A stretch of 64,000 nucleotides of DNA from Candidatus Methylobacter favarea (GCF_902806695.1 NZ_CADCXN010000047.1:89621-153620); one strand, 5' to 3'. Positions 20,594 through 29,780 are shown, counted from the stretch's first letter. Notes: generated from the letters alone by a model not told the origin. Program-made: numbers and translations.

Positions 20594-22912
20594 CTAGGGC
20601 TTCACTTTATCCTGATGGGGCCTTTCGGCTTGATGAAAAGAAGTCAGTAAGGCGGATAATTTTGCAAAATCCAAGGGCTTGAGCAAGTGATGATTGAATT
20701 GGGCCGAGTACGAGCGCTCATAGTCTTCAGTCCGCCCGTAGCCGGTTAAGGCAATCAGCATCGCATCGCGGGTCTCAGGCAATAAGCGCAGCCGTTTGGC
20801 GACCTCATAGCCATCAATGTCGGGAAGGCCAATATCCAGCAGCACGATCTGCGGGTGAAAAATCTGGGCCAGCTCAAGCGCTTTCATGCCGCAATCGGCA
20901 GTTTCGACCTTGTGCCCTTGCTCTTGCAACAGCATCTGCAGACTATCGGCCCCGGCAGGATAGTCATCGACGACCAGAATGCGGATTTTGGATATTGGCA
21001 GCGCAGATTTTGCCGGCGTGGATTTGGGAGCAGATAATTTGCCCGATGAGGCTGGCAGCCGCACCGTAAAAGTGCTCCCCAGGCCGGCGCCCGCGCTGGC
21101 TGCCGTGACTGTGCCGCCGTGTATTTCGGCCAGTTTGCGGACCAGCGTCAGGCCAAGTCCAAGGCCGCCTTGAGAACGGGCCAGGGAATGGTCGGCCTGG
21201 GTAAAAAGATCGAAAACATACGGCAGAAAATCGGGGGAGATGCCGTTGCCGCTGTCCTGCACCTCAATGACGGCCTCAGAGCCTTCGCGCCTTATGTTTA
21301 GCATGATATTACCGTTTTTCGGCGTATACTTGGCGGCGTTATTCAGTAGATTAGACAGCACTTGCGTCAATCGGACGAGGTCGCCCTGGATCCACTGCCG
21401 CGTCTTGATCGGCGAGACAGTCAAGGTTTGCTCACGCGATTCAATCAGCGGGCGACTGGTCTCCAATGCGTTACTTACAAGGTCGGCAAGTTCGATACGC
21501 TCAGGCCTCAGAGTGATTTTTCCGCGCATAATACGGGTTATATCCAGCAAGTCATCGAGCAATCGCGACATATGGGTCACCTGACGATCGATAACATCAC
21601 GGCTCCATATCAGCTTGGGATCCGACATTTCATGCATTTTCAGGAACTGTACGGCATTGCAGATGGGCGCCAGCGGATTGCGCAGTTCGTGGGCCAGCAT
21701 CGCCAGGAATTCATTTTTACGGCGGTCCGCCTGACGTAATGCGTCACCGACGCGTTTGCGCTCGGTAATATCGGTTGCCACAACGAGCACTTTGTTACAC
21801 TTATCGTCGTCAATCAGCGGAATCTTGACCGTGTTGTACCAGTGTGAAGAGCCATCGGCATGCGTGACTTTTACGTCCGGGATGACCTTGGGTTTGCGGG
21901 TGTTTATAACCTCGAGGTCGCATCGATGGAAGTAAGCCACTTCATCGGCGTTGGTATTGAAGCTCGCCTCGGTCAGACCGATCAAGCTTTCCGTGGTGGC
22001 GCCACAGGATTGGACCAAAGCCTGATTACCTAAAAGGTAGCGCCCTTCCCGGTCCTTGACAAAAATCACACTGGGCACTGCATCGATGACTTGTCTGAAG
22101 AAGCTTCGTTCATAGTGCAAGGCTTCCTGACTGTTTTTAATATCGGTAATATCTTCAGTTGTTCCAAATGCGCCGATCACGGCGCCATGCTCGTCAAATT
22201 CGAGTTCAGCCAACTCGCGCACCCATTTGATCTTGTGGTTTACTATTATCCGATGTTCAATATCGAAGGGCTTGCCGATAAGAGCGTCTTGCCATGCCTT
22301 AGTGACTAACTTCCGGTCTGCCGGGGGGATTCTCTCAAGACATGATTGATAAGTTAAGGGTGTGCTATTGCGGATGCCAAAAATGCGGAAATTTTCGTCA
22401 GACCATTCGACTATATTAGTGCAGATGTTCATACGCCAGCTGCCGATATGGGAGACCGCCTGGGCATGGTTCAGATCGATCTGGCTTTTGCGCAGGCCTT
22501 CTTCAGCCCGCTTGCGCTCAGAGATTTCATGCTTAAGCTGTTTCTCGTGTTCCATGACTGTTTGCAAAGCCTGTTTCTCCTGCTTATATAAGCGTGAAAT
22601 GATCAGGCTGCATATGGTACCCACGACAATCAATAGCGAGATGCGCAATATTTCGATGGGTTGAGCGATATAAAATGAATTGTGAGGCTCGAATAAAAAA
22701 TAAGTGCTTATTGCGGCACTCAACAGGGTAATGAAAAGTCCCGCCCTTAATCCCCCGCACCAGCTGGCGAAAGCGGTCACCATTAAAAAAAGCAGCAATT
22801 GAGGGGGACCGCCGAAAATAAACTGGAGATATTTCAAGATAAGCGAGATAGCCGCAGTCCCCAGTATGGAGGCTATATAGATATTGCTGAAAAAATATTT
22901 AAAACGAATCAT
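20594..22912 (-). CDS. Hybrid sensor histidine kinase/response regulator
   Basis: A 772-aa protein. Its order is an N-terminal DUF4118-like membrane domain with about four helices (residues 12-110), a coiled coil (115-145), two PAS domains (about 145-260 and 270-390), HisKA with phospho-acceptor His408 in LAMLAHELRNPLAP, HATPase_c with GLGLGLTLVRKLAE, and a C-terminal receiver domain with Asp693 in IVLLDIGLPDIDGYE. No separate output regulator lies beside it, so it probably signals to a distant response regulator or phosphotransfer protein. Confidence 0.93.
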   Translation of the reverse strand: MIRFKYFFSNIYIASILGTAAISLILKYLQFIFGGPPQLLLFLMVTAFASWCGGLRAGLFITLLSAAISTYFLFEPHNSFYIAQPIEILRISLLIVVGTICSLIISRLYKQEKQALQTVMEHEKQLKHEISERKRAEEGLRKSQIDLNHAQAVSHIGSWRMNICTNIVEWSDENFRIFGIRNSTPLTYQSCLERIPPADRKLVTKAWQDALIGKPFDIEHRIIVNHKIKWVRELAELEFDEHGAVIGAFGTTEDITDIKNSQEALHYERSFFRQVIDAVPSVIFVKDREGRYLLGNQALVQSCGATTESLIGLTEASFNTNADEVAYFHRCDLEVINTRKPKVIPDVKVTHADGSSHWYNTVKIPLIDDDKCNKVLVVATDITERKRVGDALRQADRRKNEFLAMLAHELRNPLAPICNAVQFLKMHEMSDPKLIWSRDVIDRQVTHMSRLLDDLLDITRIMRGKITLRPERIELADLVSNALETSRPLIESREQTLTVSPIKTRQWIQGDLVRLTQVLSNLLNNAAKYTPKNGNIMLNIRREGSEAVIEVQDSGNGISPDFLPYVFDLFTQADHSLARSQGGLGLGLTLVRKLAEIHGGTVTAASAGAGLGSTFTVRLPASSGKLSAPKSTPAKSALPISKIRILVVDDYPAGADSLQMLLQEQGHKVETADCGMKALELAQIFHPQIVLLDIGLPDIDGYEVAKRLRLLPETRDAMLIALTGYGRTEDYERSYSAQFNHHLLKPLDFAKLSALLTSFHQAERPHQDKVKP

Positions 22913-23474
22913 TTTATCTGTAGCAATTTACATTGGCAGGCATCTATTTAATCCCAGGCATAGAGGAGCTCTAAGATAAACTAAAGGAATTTTCAATATA
23001 GCTGCTGTCAATAACTTGTTACTGTTCATAATGAAAACATGTACAAGCTAATAAATAGAAAGGATTTATGGTTTTTCGGGTATAAAAACCCCTAGAAAAT
23101 GTCATGATAACCAGATTCATCCTGATATTCACTATTTTTAAGGGATTTTAAACAGAGAATTTTTAAAACTTATAGTTCAATATAAACAGAGAGATAAATT
23201 GGGCAAGCTAAAAAATTCCAATTTTTTACCGCTGTTGTTCAATCGTTCTGTTCCACCGCACCATTAAGTCGGCCGCTATCTGTCTTTCAGCGCGCGGGCT
23301 GCTTGCCTGCATTCCTTAAAATACGCTCTTCCGCGCCGAATGCCAAGCTTGGCGGTTTCTATAACACGAGCGGATAAATCCATGCAGCAGGCCTTCACTG
23401 TATTTATAATCGCCAGCCTGATTGCGCCGGACGCCGCTTCTGCAGAGCGGCGTTGAGAGCGGGGTATTGATTAT
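22913..23474. other. Non-coding region downstream of the N-ATPase relic
   Basis: There is no convincing gene here. An ATG overlaps the former atpC stop (ATGA at 23475-23478, minus strand) and opens a 24-codon frame. This would be the position of atpQ in N-ATPase operons, but I cannot recognise it as AtpQ. Confidence 0.4.
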
Positions 23475-23885
23475 TCATGACAGCCACACCGCCTTGCGTT
23501 CAAGAGCCAACATGCGTTCAAGCATGGCCTGCTCCATTCAATGCAGGCTGTCGCGGGTCGAGCGCAGATCTTCTTCCTCGCTCATCAATTGCTGCTCCAA
23601 TAAGGCGCTGATTCGTTCAGGATCGGTATCTACCAGAAAATGCCGGGTACCCAGCGTCGATTCATCATTGTTGAAGTAGACAACCGCACCGGGCAGGGCC
23701 AAACAGCGCCAGTCTTCAGTGGCCAGGCGAAAACGCGCCAGCCCGAAAACCAGAGTGGTCATAAACCGGGCATGATTGGGCTGAATGCCGAAACTGCCCG
23801 AAGCGTCTTCGCCGATAAAGGTAGTGACGCCCGCTATTCGCTGTTCGTGCGTCGCATCAAACAGGTTCAGTGTGAATTGTTTCAT
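23475..23885 (-). pseudogene. atpC: N-ATPase F1 epsilon subunit (atpC) interrupted by in-frame TGA
   Basis: The frame from the ATG at 23885 reads MKQFTLNLFDATHEQRIAGVT and matches the epsilon subunit of the alternative (N-type, Na+-translocating-like) F1F0-ATPase, including SFGIQPNHARFMTTL. A TGA at 23538-23540 stops it after RDSLH. The same frame then continues MEQAMLERMLALER to a second stop at 23475-23477, which is the expected C-terminus of the family. A single CGA-to-TGA change would explain it. The truncated product lacks its C-terminal helix. It lies next to an atpD remnant and no other N-ATPase genes follow, so the operon is decayed. Confidence 0.85.
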
Positions 23886-23919
23886 GACAGCGCCTGCACG
23901 CTTACCTGCATGTAACATT

Positions 23920-24206
23920 GCGCTCAGGACAAGTGAGTATGGCGCCCTGAAAAAAGGCCTCGCAATCGGTCAAGGTATGCTTTAAAGACCGCATAACAGC
24001 CTTGACAGTCACTCATCAAGATGCGGATGAACCTCGAAAACATAGGTGATATGATCAAAACAGGTGCATAAAGCCTGATGCAGCGCGGGCAGCCAGATAC
24101 ACTCAGTAATTACCACGGGTCCATGGACTTCAACAATGGCGCCTATAAGCTGTTTATCTTCTTGCTGGGCAGGCAAACTATTTAAGGCATGATCCTCTAT
24201 TTTCAA
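23920..24206 (-). pseudogene. atpD: N-ATPase F1 beta subunit (atpD) remnant with internal deletion
   Basis: The 65-codon frame 24009-24206 carries the N-terminal beta-barrel domain of the ATPase beta subunit (GAIVEVHGPVVI, LPALHQALC, VFEVHPHLDE). Directly downstream, in another frame, a stretch reading LKHTLTDCEAFFQG resembles the C-terminal end of N-ATPase beta. The whole nucleotide-binding and catalytic centre (roughly 390 residues) is missing between them. Its position just before atpC matches the atpD-atpC order of N-ATPase operons. Confidence 0.75.
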
Positions 24207-24264
24207 GGATTATTTTCGCCCGCTAAAAGCCTCATTAAACTGAACTATTTCCCGCTTAGAGCCA

Positions 24265-25851
24265 TTAAGCGAAATGATCTAACAGCGTTTTCAGGGCATT
24301 GCTGCTTTCGGTATCAATAGTAATTATATAATCGTGTTCTTCCTCTGACAGAGGCTGCCCTGATTGCTGCTGTCGCCGGATAACTTCACTGGTGGCTTCC
24401 GATGCATCGTTTTGTTGTTGCTGACGTTGTTTGATACGCCTCAATAATTCTTCATCGGAGGCTTGAAAATCGATAATAAAAAACGGCGCGCCGCAGTCAG
24501 AGGCGAGCTTTCTGAACAGAGCGCGCTGCTCGAGTTTAAGAAAAGCCGCATCGATAATCGCAGTAAAACCTGCCTCAATCACAGCCTTGGCAAGCCCGGC
24601 AAGACGCTGGTAAGTTTGCAGCCCGGCCTCTGGCGTATAAAGCCCGCTGTCAATGCCGCTGCCCGTAGCTTCCTGGGCACGATAGCCGAACAGCCGTTTG
24701 CGCTCTATATCCGAACGTATTTGCAAGGCGCCGGTTTTTTCAGCAAGCTGACTTGCAAAAGCGGACTTGCCTGAACCTGAATAGCCATGCGTAATAATTA
24801 AAACTGCCCGGCTTTCTCTGGTAAAACGCTCAGCCAGATTGGCAAAAAGACTGTATTCATCAAGCGCTTTTTTGCAAACAGCAGCGTTATTGCGGTGCTG
24901 GGCCATGTGCAATAATGCAACCTTGCCGCGTACCAGCGCGCGATAAACCAGGTAGTAGCGCAACAGCGCCAGCCCTGCGTAATCACCCGTGTGTTGAAGA
25001 TAATGATTAAGAAAGCGCCAGGCGTGAGGTTCATGTCCAAAATACAGCAAATCAACAATTACGAAAGCCACTTCGCTGATGACATCGATCCAGCGCAGCA
25101 GCGGATTGAATTCAATACAATCAAACGGCGTTATCTGACCGTTTATAACAGTCATGTTGCTCAGATGCAGATCGCCGTGGCATTCGCGCACCTTTCCCTG
25201 CTGCTTGCGCTGTTGCATTAGCGCTTTTTTATTTCGCCATTCATCATTGCCCCATAGCCGGATAGCGTCTAATTGCCGTTTGTGACTGCCATGTTCAAGC
25301 AGCGGCCCGATAAGGTCAAAATTCTCGTCAAACCAGTGCCGTATATCTTTACTATTTCCGTAAGGGGAATCTGTGGCCGCCTTTTCAATCGTTTCATGAA
25401 AATCAGCAATGATAGCGGCCATTTGATCGATTTCATTTTTGCCCAGCGTCCCCCGTTCTGCATACTCGCTCAGCAAGTGTCCTGAGGGGAACTGAACCAT
25501 CTTGACGGCATATTCAATCGCTTCACCCGCGCCGTCCATTTTGGGATGATCGGGGCTTCCTGTTATCGGCGCCACCTCAAGATACAAATTGGCCGCCAGC
25601 CGCCGGTTTAGCCTTAATTCTTCATGACAGAAAAACCGCCGCTTTTCCAGGCTAGAGAAATCCAGAAAACCGAAGTTAACGGGCTTTTTGATTTTGTAGG
25701 CATATTCACCGGTCAGCAGCACCCAGGAAATGTGCGTTTCAACCATGCGCACGGACGCGACTTCATGAGCATAAGCGATTGTTTCAGATAATGCTTTAAT
25801 AAGGGTAATGCCTGAATCCAGGGCTTTATTGCCGGTCGGTGTATTGCTCAT
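24265..25851 (-). CDS. Bifunctional aminoglycoside-phosphotransferase-like/P-loop ATPase protein
   Basis: A 528-aa fusion. The N-terminal part (about 1-330) is APH/ChoK-like with the catalytic loop CHGDLHLSN and the metal site ITPFDCIEFN. The C-terminal part is an AAA_33/zeta-kinase-like P-loop domain with GYSGSGKS (355-363, K362) and a following IRSDIERKRLFG. Proteins with this architecture are widespread in proteobacteria and uncharacterised; phosphorylation of a small molecule is inferred. It precedes the atpD remnant by about 60 bp on the same strand but is unrelated to it. Confidence 0.88.
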   Translation of the reverse strand: MSNTPTGNKALDSGITLIKALSETIAYAHEVASVRMVETHISWVLLTGEYAYKIKKPVNFGFLDFSSLEKRRFFCHEELRLNRRLAANLYLEVAPITGSPDHPKMDGAGEAIEYAVKMVQFPSGHLLSEYAERGTLGKNEIDQMAAIIADFHETIEKAATDSPYGNSKDIRHWFDENFDLIGPLLEHGSHKRQLDAIRLWGNDEWRNKKALMQQRKQQGKVRECHGDLHLSNMTVINGQITPFDCIEFNPLLRWIDVISEVAFVIVDLLYFGHEPHAWRFLNHYLQHTGDYAGLALLRYYLVYRALVRGKVALLHMAQHRNNAAVCKKALDEYSLFANLAERFTRESRAVLIITHGYSGSGKSAFASQLAEKTGALQIRSDIERKRLFGYRAQEATGSGIDSGLYTPEAGLQTYQRLAGLAKAVIEAGFTAIIDAAFLKLEQRALFRKLASDCGAPFFIIDFQASDEELLRRIKQRQQQQNDASEATSEVIRRQQQSGQPLSEEEHDYIITIDTESSNALKTLLDHFA

Positions 25852-26194
25852 GCTGAAATTATAAATGTCTGTCAGTTTTTGCGTAATCTAAGCTATTCGC
25901 TTGCTTTTCAGCCCTCTTTTTCCATGGCTAAATGAATACCTCATTGCCGGCTCCTGTAGATAATTTGCCATTGCCCGTTACCGCAGGGTTAAAGTTCACT
26001 CCGCATGAGGGCGGATGGCGGCATAGCGGCAGAGAAAGAAAAAGCTGAATCTTGAATTAACGATCGGCAGGACCTTAAAGTTAAGGCCCTTTACAAACAG
26101 GATTGTTCAGCGCTGCCAGTATTTGCTACTGATGATTACGCTCATTAATGACATTCATTTAAAGTTCAGACGTTTTAATCAGTCTAAAAATAAT
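25852..26194. other. Intergenic region between stress-protein genes and the APH/P-loop gene
   Basis: No supported ORF or RNA was seen on either strand. It ends with the terminator of the DUF2382 gene at 26195-26228. It probably holds the promoter of the APH/P-loop gene. Confidence 0.4.
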
Positions 26195-26228
26195 AAAAAA
26201 GCGGCAGCTAACTATCCGCCGCTTTTTA
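26195..26228. terminator. Rho-independent terminator, probably bidirectional
   Basis: A stem of gcggc (26201-26205) with gccgc (26218-26222) is flanked by an A-run on the left and a T-run on the right. It can end transcription of the DUF2382 gene on the minus strand and of anything reading rightward. Confidence 0.8.
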
Positions 26229-26262
26229 TACTGATTACTAATTGACTGGCAGACAATCGCTA

Positions 26263-27021
26263 CTACTTGCGTAAATTATCGCTGGCTGTTTCTTCTACAT
26301 CAACTTCAGTTTTTCTCACTGTATCTGTTACGGTTTCCTCGCGCTCGTCTACATCTTTGCCAACCCGAACTTCCTCGACTACACGCGCCTCTTTAGCCAC
26401 TACCGGAACTTCAGCATGTTCGGTAAGTTCTATTTCACCTTCCTTAAAACTGGACAGATCGGCTTCGGTCGCCGGCCGGTTCACAGCATTTCTTTCCACA
26501 TGCACATGCTCTTCGCGAAGCCTGAGGCTTTCTGCCACAGGGCGTTCAATTATTCGGCTGCGAAGCCTTGTTCTGCCTGTTTCAACTTCCTTTTTCCCTA
26601 CATTTAACTGTTCTTCAATAATCGGAATAGTGGCTTCCTCGCGAGCGGGTTCAGCAGCAAGCGTTTCCGATGCGGCGTAACCAGGCGTTTCAGATGCCGC
26701 ATAGGCGGTTTGGCCGCTTCGCTCGCCCATGTCCACAGCGCCTGCTTGATCCAGAATTTCTCCGGCGCGCCATGCTTCCTCCTCTGATTCCGCATGAACT
26801 GTGACGATGGCTCCACTTCGACCCGCTATCTCAGCATATGAATTTGCCTCGTCTGTTTCAAACAGAGAGCCAAAAAAATTGCGAATACTTCCCTGATCCT
26901 GATCGGATTTTTGAAACGAAATGTCAACATTCGCCCGTAAAAAACCATTATCCAAAAGTTGTTGTACGGCATCTTTTGCATCTGAAGCGTCATTGAATAT
27001 ACCTATTACTGTTTGTTTCAT
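26263..27021 (-). CDS. YsnF/AvaK-type stress protein: YflT-like N-terminus plus DUF2382
   Basis: A 252-aa acidic protein. Residues 1-90 resemble the general-stress YflT domain (MKQTVIGIFNDASDAKDAVQQLLDNGF), and the C-terminal part is DUF2382 (EATIPIIEEQLNVGKKEVETG, LREEHVHVERNAVNRPA). The last 70 residues are an unusual E/V/T-rich repeat-like tail. The function is unknown; DUF2382 proteins are linked to stress tolerance. A second DUF2382 gene lies 56 bp upstream in the same direction. Confidence 0.85.
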   Translation of the reverse strand: MKQTVIGIFNDASDAKDAVQQLLDNGFLRANVDISFQKSDQDQGSIRNFFGSLFETDEANSYAEIAGRSGAIVTVHAESEEEAWRAGEILDQAGAVDMGERSGQTAYAASETPGYAASETLAAEPAREEATIPIIEEQLNVGKKEVETGRTRLRSRIIERPVAESLRLREEHVHVERNAVNRPATEADLSSFKEGEIELTEHAEVPVVAKEARVVEEVRVGKDVDEREETVTDTVRKTEVDVEETASDNLRK

Positions 27022-27077
27022 AATGGTTACCTCATAAATTGAAATTTATTGATTTAAATGATTATCAGCTCTTCATT

Positions 27078-27551
27078 TTATTCCTTGTCAGGATCTGAAG
27101 CCTTGGCGTTGCTGCGTTCGACCGCTACTTCCTCTTTCCTTAACGTCACTTGTCGGGTTTCCTGCTTTTGATTCTGACGTTTAACTATGTGTAATTCTTC
27201 AACGAGCATCAGGCGCTTTTCTAATACAGCCACTTCCCTTATTATTGGAATGATCATGGTGTCGCCTTCATATCTAAGGGCTGGAGGCGGTGAATCAACA
27301 AATTGATTGACAGCTACCCTTTCCACCTGTATTTCCTCCTCCAGCAGGGGTATGGTTACGGTTTGTTCATGTTCTGTGACCTGTTTTGAAATACGCACCG
27401 TGCCCGCTTTACTGACTTTTTTTTCAATATGAAGCTGTTCCTCAATGACGGGAATGACAGCTTCCTGCCTTGCAGCCTGCTCTGCAGGCAAGCTGTCTAT
27501 TTCTTGCCATGCCTGATCTAGCGCTCGTAGAGAATCATCTTCCGGGTTCAT
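27078..27551 (-). CDS. DUF2382 domain-containing protein
   Basis: A 157-aa protein consisting essentially of DUF2382, with the same consensus as its downstream neighbour (AVIPVIEEQLHIEKKVSKAG, IPLLEEEIQVERVAVNQ) and a second half-repeat (IIPIIREVAVLEKRLMLVEEL). It lacks the YflT-like domain. The two genes appear to be a tandem pair, probably co-transcribed and ended by the terminator at 26195. Confidence 0.85.
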   Translation of the reverse strand: MNPEDDSLRALDQAWQEIDSLPAEQAARQEAVIPVIEEQLHIEKKVSKAGTVRISKQVTEHEQTVTIPLLEEEIQVERVAVNQFVDSPPPALRYEGDTMIIPIIREVAVLEKRLMLVEELHIVKRQNQKQETRQVTLRKEEVAVERSNAKASDPDKE

Positions 27552-27731
27552 GGTTTTTAATGGAATGTAAAAGTTAATAGTTACAAATACGCTTGGCTTG
27601 TTTTCACTTATTGAAGCAAGGCAAGGACTTATGGCTGAAAATTTTTTGAATTATCGTAGGGTTTTCTTGCTTGAGTTTGCTCTTTTACCCAAATTTTTAA
27701 TGAAATCAAAAAACTTAAGGAGGAATTCCTT

Positions 27732-27788
27732 ATGAGCATAACTCATACGGCATTTCTTATTTGTATCAATGACTTTAGATTACGATAA
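27732..27788 (+). CDS. Possible 18-aa small ORF with a strong ribosome site
   Basis: ATG at 27732, 18 codons then TAA. AAGGAGG at 27717-27723 is a near-perfect Shine-Dalgarno sequence. The site overlaps the palindrome aaggaattcctt-like fold, so it could be self-occluded. There is no homology I recognise and conservation cannot be judged. Confidence 0.25.
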   Translation: MSITHTAFLICINDFRLR

Positions 27789-27802
27789 AAGGGGCAGGAG
27801 TT

Positions 27803-27850
27803 ATGTGCGTTAATACACGCAAGGGGAAAAAGAAATTAGTCCAGCATTAA
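27803..27850 (+). CDS. Possible 15-aa basic small ORF
   Basis: ATG at 27803 preceded by GGCAGGAG, encoding MCVNTRKGKKKLVQH then TAA. It follows the 18-aa frame by 14 bp. Two consecutive tiny frames with good ribosome sites are suggestive but not proof. I do not recognise it. Confidence 0.22.
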   Translation: MCVNTRKGKKKLVQH

Positions 27851-28693
27851 TATTTCCTGATACAGTAAACTTTCTTGCCGGATCACTGCATTAAATCTAA
27901 ACGATATGTATCTGCTTGTATCAAGCCTTACTGGGCGCTCTTGGCGATATGGAGCTCACCCGTTTGCCGTCAGGATAATGATTAGTTGGCGGGGATTTTC
28001 AGGGCCGCCCTTGGAAAACTGGTAATTATTCAACGGTGGAGGGCTGTGCATTAGCTTCATTGACAATGAGCACGAGTAAATCCGTTACCCCGGCTTCAGC
28101 ACTTCTAAAATAACACTATGGACAGCCCGCTATTGATGAGGGTTTAATGATTGAAGAAATGAGCAATCTGGCTCCCGTGCGCTGCCAAATTCAAAATACC
28201 CCTCCCATCATTGCCAAATATCCGCGGGCGCTCTGCCGAAAATTATTTTGTCCTTGAAATCCTGAAGTTTCCAGATTATTAGGTTCTGATATCGTTTTGC
28301 AGATAAATTACGAAATTCAATAATCTCCGGTCTTTCAGACCCAGCTAGCTCTATAGCTCAACTGTTGATCGGCGATACATTACGCCTTTCATTGCGAATG
28401 CGGAATTTTCTATATACCCGTGATAGGATTGGCGCTGGCTCGCTATCCAAGAGTCTGACCAAGCACGGGCGCGATGCCTTGGAGGATAAGCGTTAGTCAC
28501 AGTGGCTCCTGTAGAAACGTTGCTTGCCTTTAGGCAATTCCTGTACTGGCTCCTGTGAAGGGTCGCCAATAATAAGCCCCCGACATTGCCGGGGGTGATA
28601 TAACTTAATCGCTTGTACAGAGTGGAGGTTTTCATTCAAAGACCGTATTCCTCTTTAGGCAGAAATGGCTCCTAAAGTAAGGACTCACAATTT
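27851..28693. other. Gene-poor region
   Basis: There is no convincing protein gene. The octamer tggctcct recurs near 28503, 28546 and 28667, and there is a GC-rich hairpin (cccccg...cgggggt) at about 28573-28592. An ORF at 28351-28635 on the minus strand spans these structures and is probably spurious. Confidence 0.4.
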
Positions 28694-29587
28694 TCAGCAA
28701 ACTGACGTACTGGTTCTGGAAGTCCAGCTTTCAAGGTCTCTGCATCTCCACCCAAATCCAGCCAGCCCGATACCTAATAAGAGCCAGGTGGAAGGCTCCG
28801 GGACTGCCGCTGCCTGAGGCTCAGAGTAGAGAAAATCATCCAAGACCACCACGTCAATCCCCGCTCCATCATTCGGACCCAAGCTGCTATTGCCCGTGGT
28901 GATCCTCACCCTGGAGATCAGCTCATCGGTGAATTGAATCCCCAGGAAAGACAGTCCATTATCAAAGGTATCAGCAGAAAATGTGCCGAGCGAACTCCCA
29001 CCCAGATCGAAATACTCGATCGAGGATGTATCAGCCAGATCTACATCGCTGAAAACCGCGCCGAATCCTGACACCGTTGCAGAAGCAGCGCCGTTGGTGC
29101 CCGGAATGAAGAAGAGCCCGTCCGTAATATTGCTGCCTACCGGGGCGAACAGTCGCTCAGCGCTAAAGGTGCTGAAGATGGCGCCGTATGTAGGATTATT
29201 GAACAGCCCGGCCAGTCCCCCCGTTCCTGTTGGGTCTTGAACCAAATCGGCGGTAGGAGGGGCCTGCGTAAGCCCCGTCCCGGGTGTGGTGAACTGGGCA
29301 CCGCGGGTGTTCCGGAACACATTGAACGGTGTTACCGGAGCTGTTGTAGTGAAGTTGTTGCCGCCGCCATCCCAGTTGATTTCGCGGCGGCCCGCAGCGA
29401 GGGGACCCGTAGCGTTGCCGTTATTAGGATCGCCCAGCGCCGCGCGGAAGTCATCTACGCTACCCTGAATGGCTGCGGCATTGGCCCCGGCGCTTGAAAA
29501 GGTGAGCGGAACGGCGCTTGCCGACATCGGTACTATCAGGAATCCCCAAAGAATAATAATAAACCAGCGTGAAAGTAACATATGCAT
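28694..29587 (-). CDS. PEP-CTERM sorting domain exported protein
   Basis: A 297-aa protein with a Sec signal peptide (about residues 1-25, ending SASAVP), a Gly/Asn/Thr-rich body and a C-terminal PEP-CTERM signal (AVPEPSTWLLLGIGLAGFGW). This marks it for the exosortase/EpsH system that attaches such proteins to the cell surface or EPS matrix. The Arg cluster is atypical: it reads RCRDLESW and runs about 15 residues further than usual. The ATG at 29587 has AAAGGAGA five to six bases upstream. A candidate sigma-54 promoter lies about 100 bp upstream. The exosortase gene is not in the window. Confidence 0.88.
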   Translation of the reverse strand: MHMLLSRWFIIILWGFLIVPMSASAVPLTFSSAGANAAAIQGSVDDFRAALGDPNNGNATGPLAAGRREINWDGGGNNFTTTAPVTPFNVFRNTRGAQFTTPGTGLTQAPPTADLVQDPTGTGGLAGLFNNPTYGAIFSTFSAERLFAPVGSNITDGLFFIPGTNGAASATVSGFGAVFSDVDLADTSSIEYFDLGGSSLGTFSADTFDNGLSFLGIQFTDELISRVRITTGNSSLGPNDGAGIDVVVLDDFLYSEPQAAAVPEPSTWLLLGIGLAGFGWRCRDLESWTSRTSTSVC

Positions 29588-29685
29588 AATCGTCTCCTTT
29601 GAATGATGGATTATGAAGAGAAAGCTTAAAGCTTATTGACAGAAAATCTAAAATGCCTAAAGACCTGCTGGGCTATAAGATATAG

Positions 29686-29700
29686 GCAATAACAATGCCC
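29686..29700 (-). promoter_or_regulatory. Candidate sigma-54 (RpoN) -24/-12 promoter of the PEP-CTERM gene
   Basis: On the minus strand the sequence GGCATTGTTATTGC has the GG-N10-GC spacing and matches the consensus GGCAC-N5-TTGC at the key positions. It lies about 100 bp upstream of the PEP-CTERM start codon. A palindrome suited to an activator dimer lies 64 bp further upstream. Confidence 0.55.
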
Positions 29701-29763
29701 TATATAAAAACAAGCATAATTTCAATTACTTGGATTTAAAACAGAACGGTCGGCAGACGGGCT

Positions 29764-29780
29764 TGTAAAAAGTTCTGACA
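29764..29780. promoter_or_regulatory. Palindromic TGT-N11-ACA site, copy 1
   Basis: The sequence TGTAAAAAGTTCTGACA is a 17-bp imperfect dyad, located at an enhancer distance from the candidate sigma-54 promoter at 29686-29700. Copies 2 and 3 lie at 30320 and 30363. I infer binding of an NtrC-type activator of the PEP-CTERM regulon (PrsR-like). Confidence 0.45.

Noticed and set aside
23422..23679. 85-aa plus-strand ORF
   Set aside because: Antisense shadow of the atpC relic.
28351..28635. 94-aa minus-strand ORF
   Set aside because: Spans a GC-rich hairpin and short repeats, with no protein-like domain or clear ribosome site; more likely non-coding.
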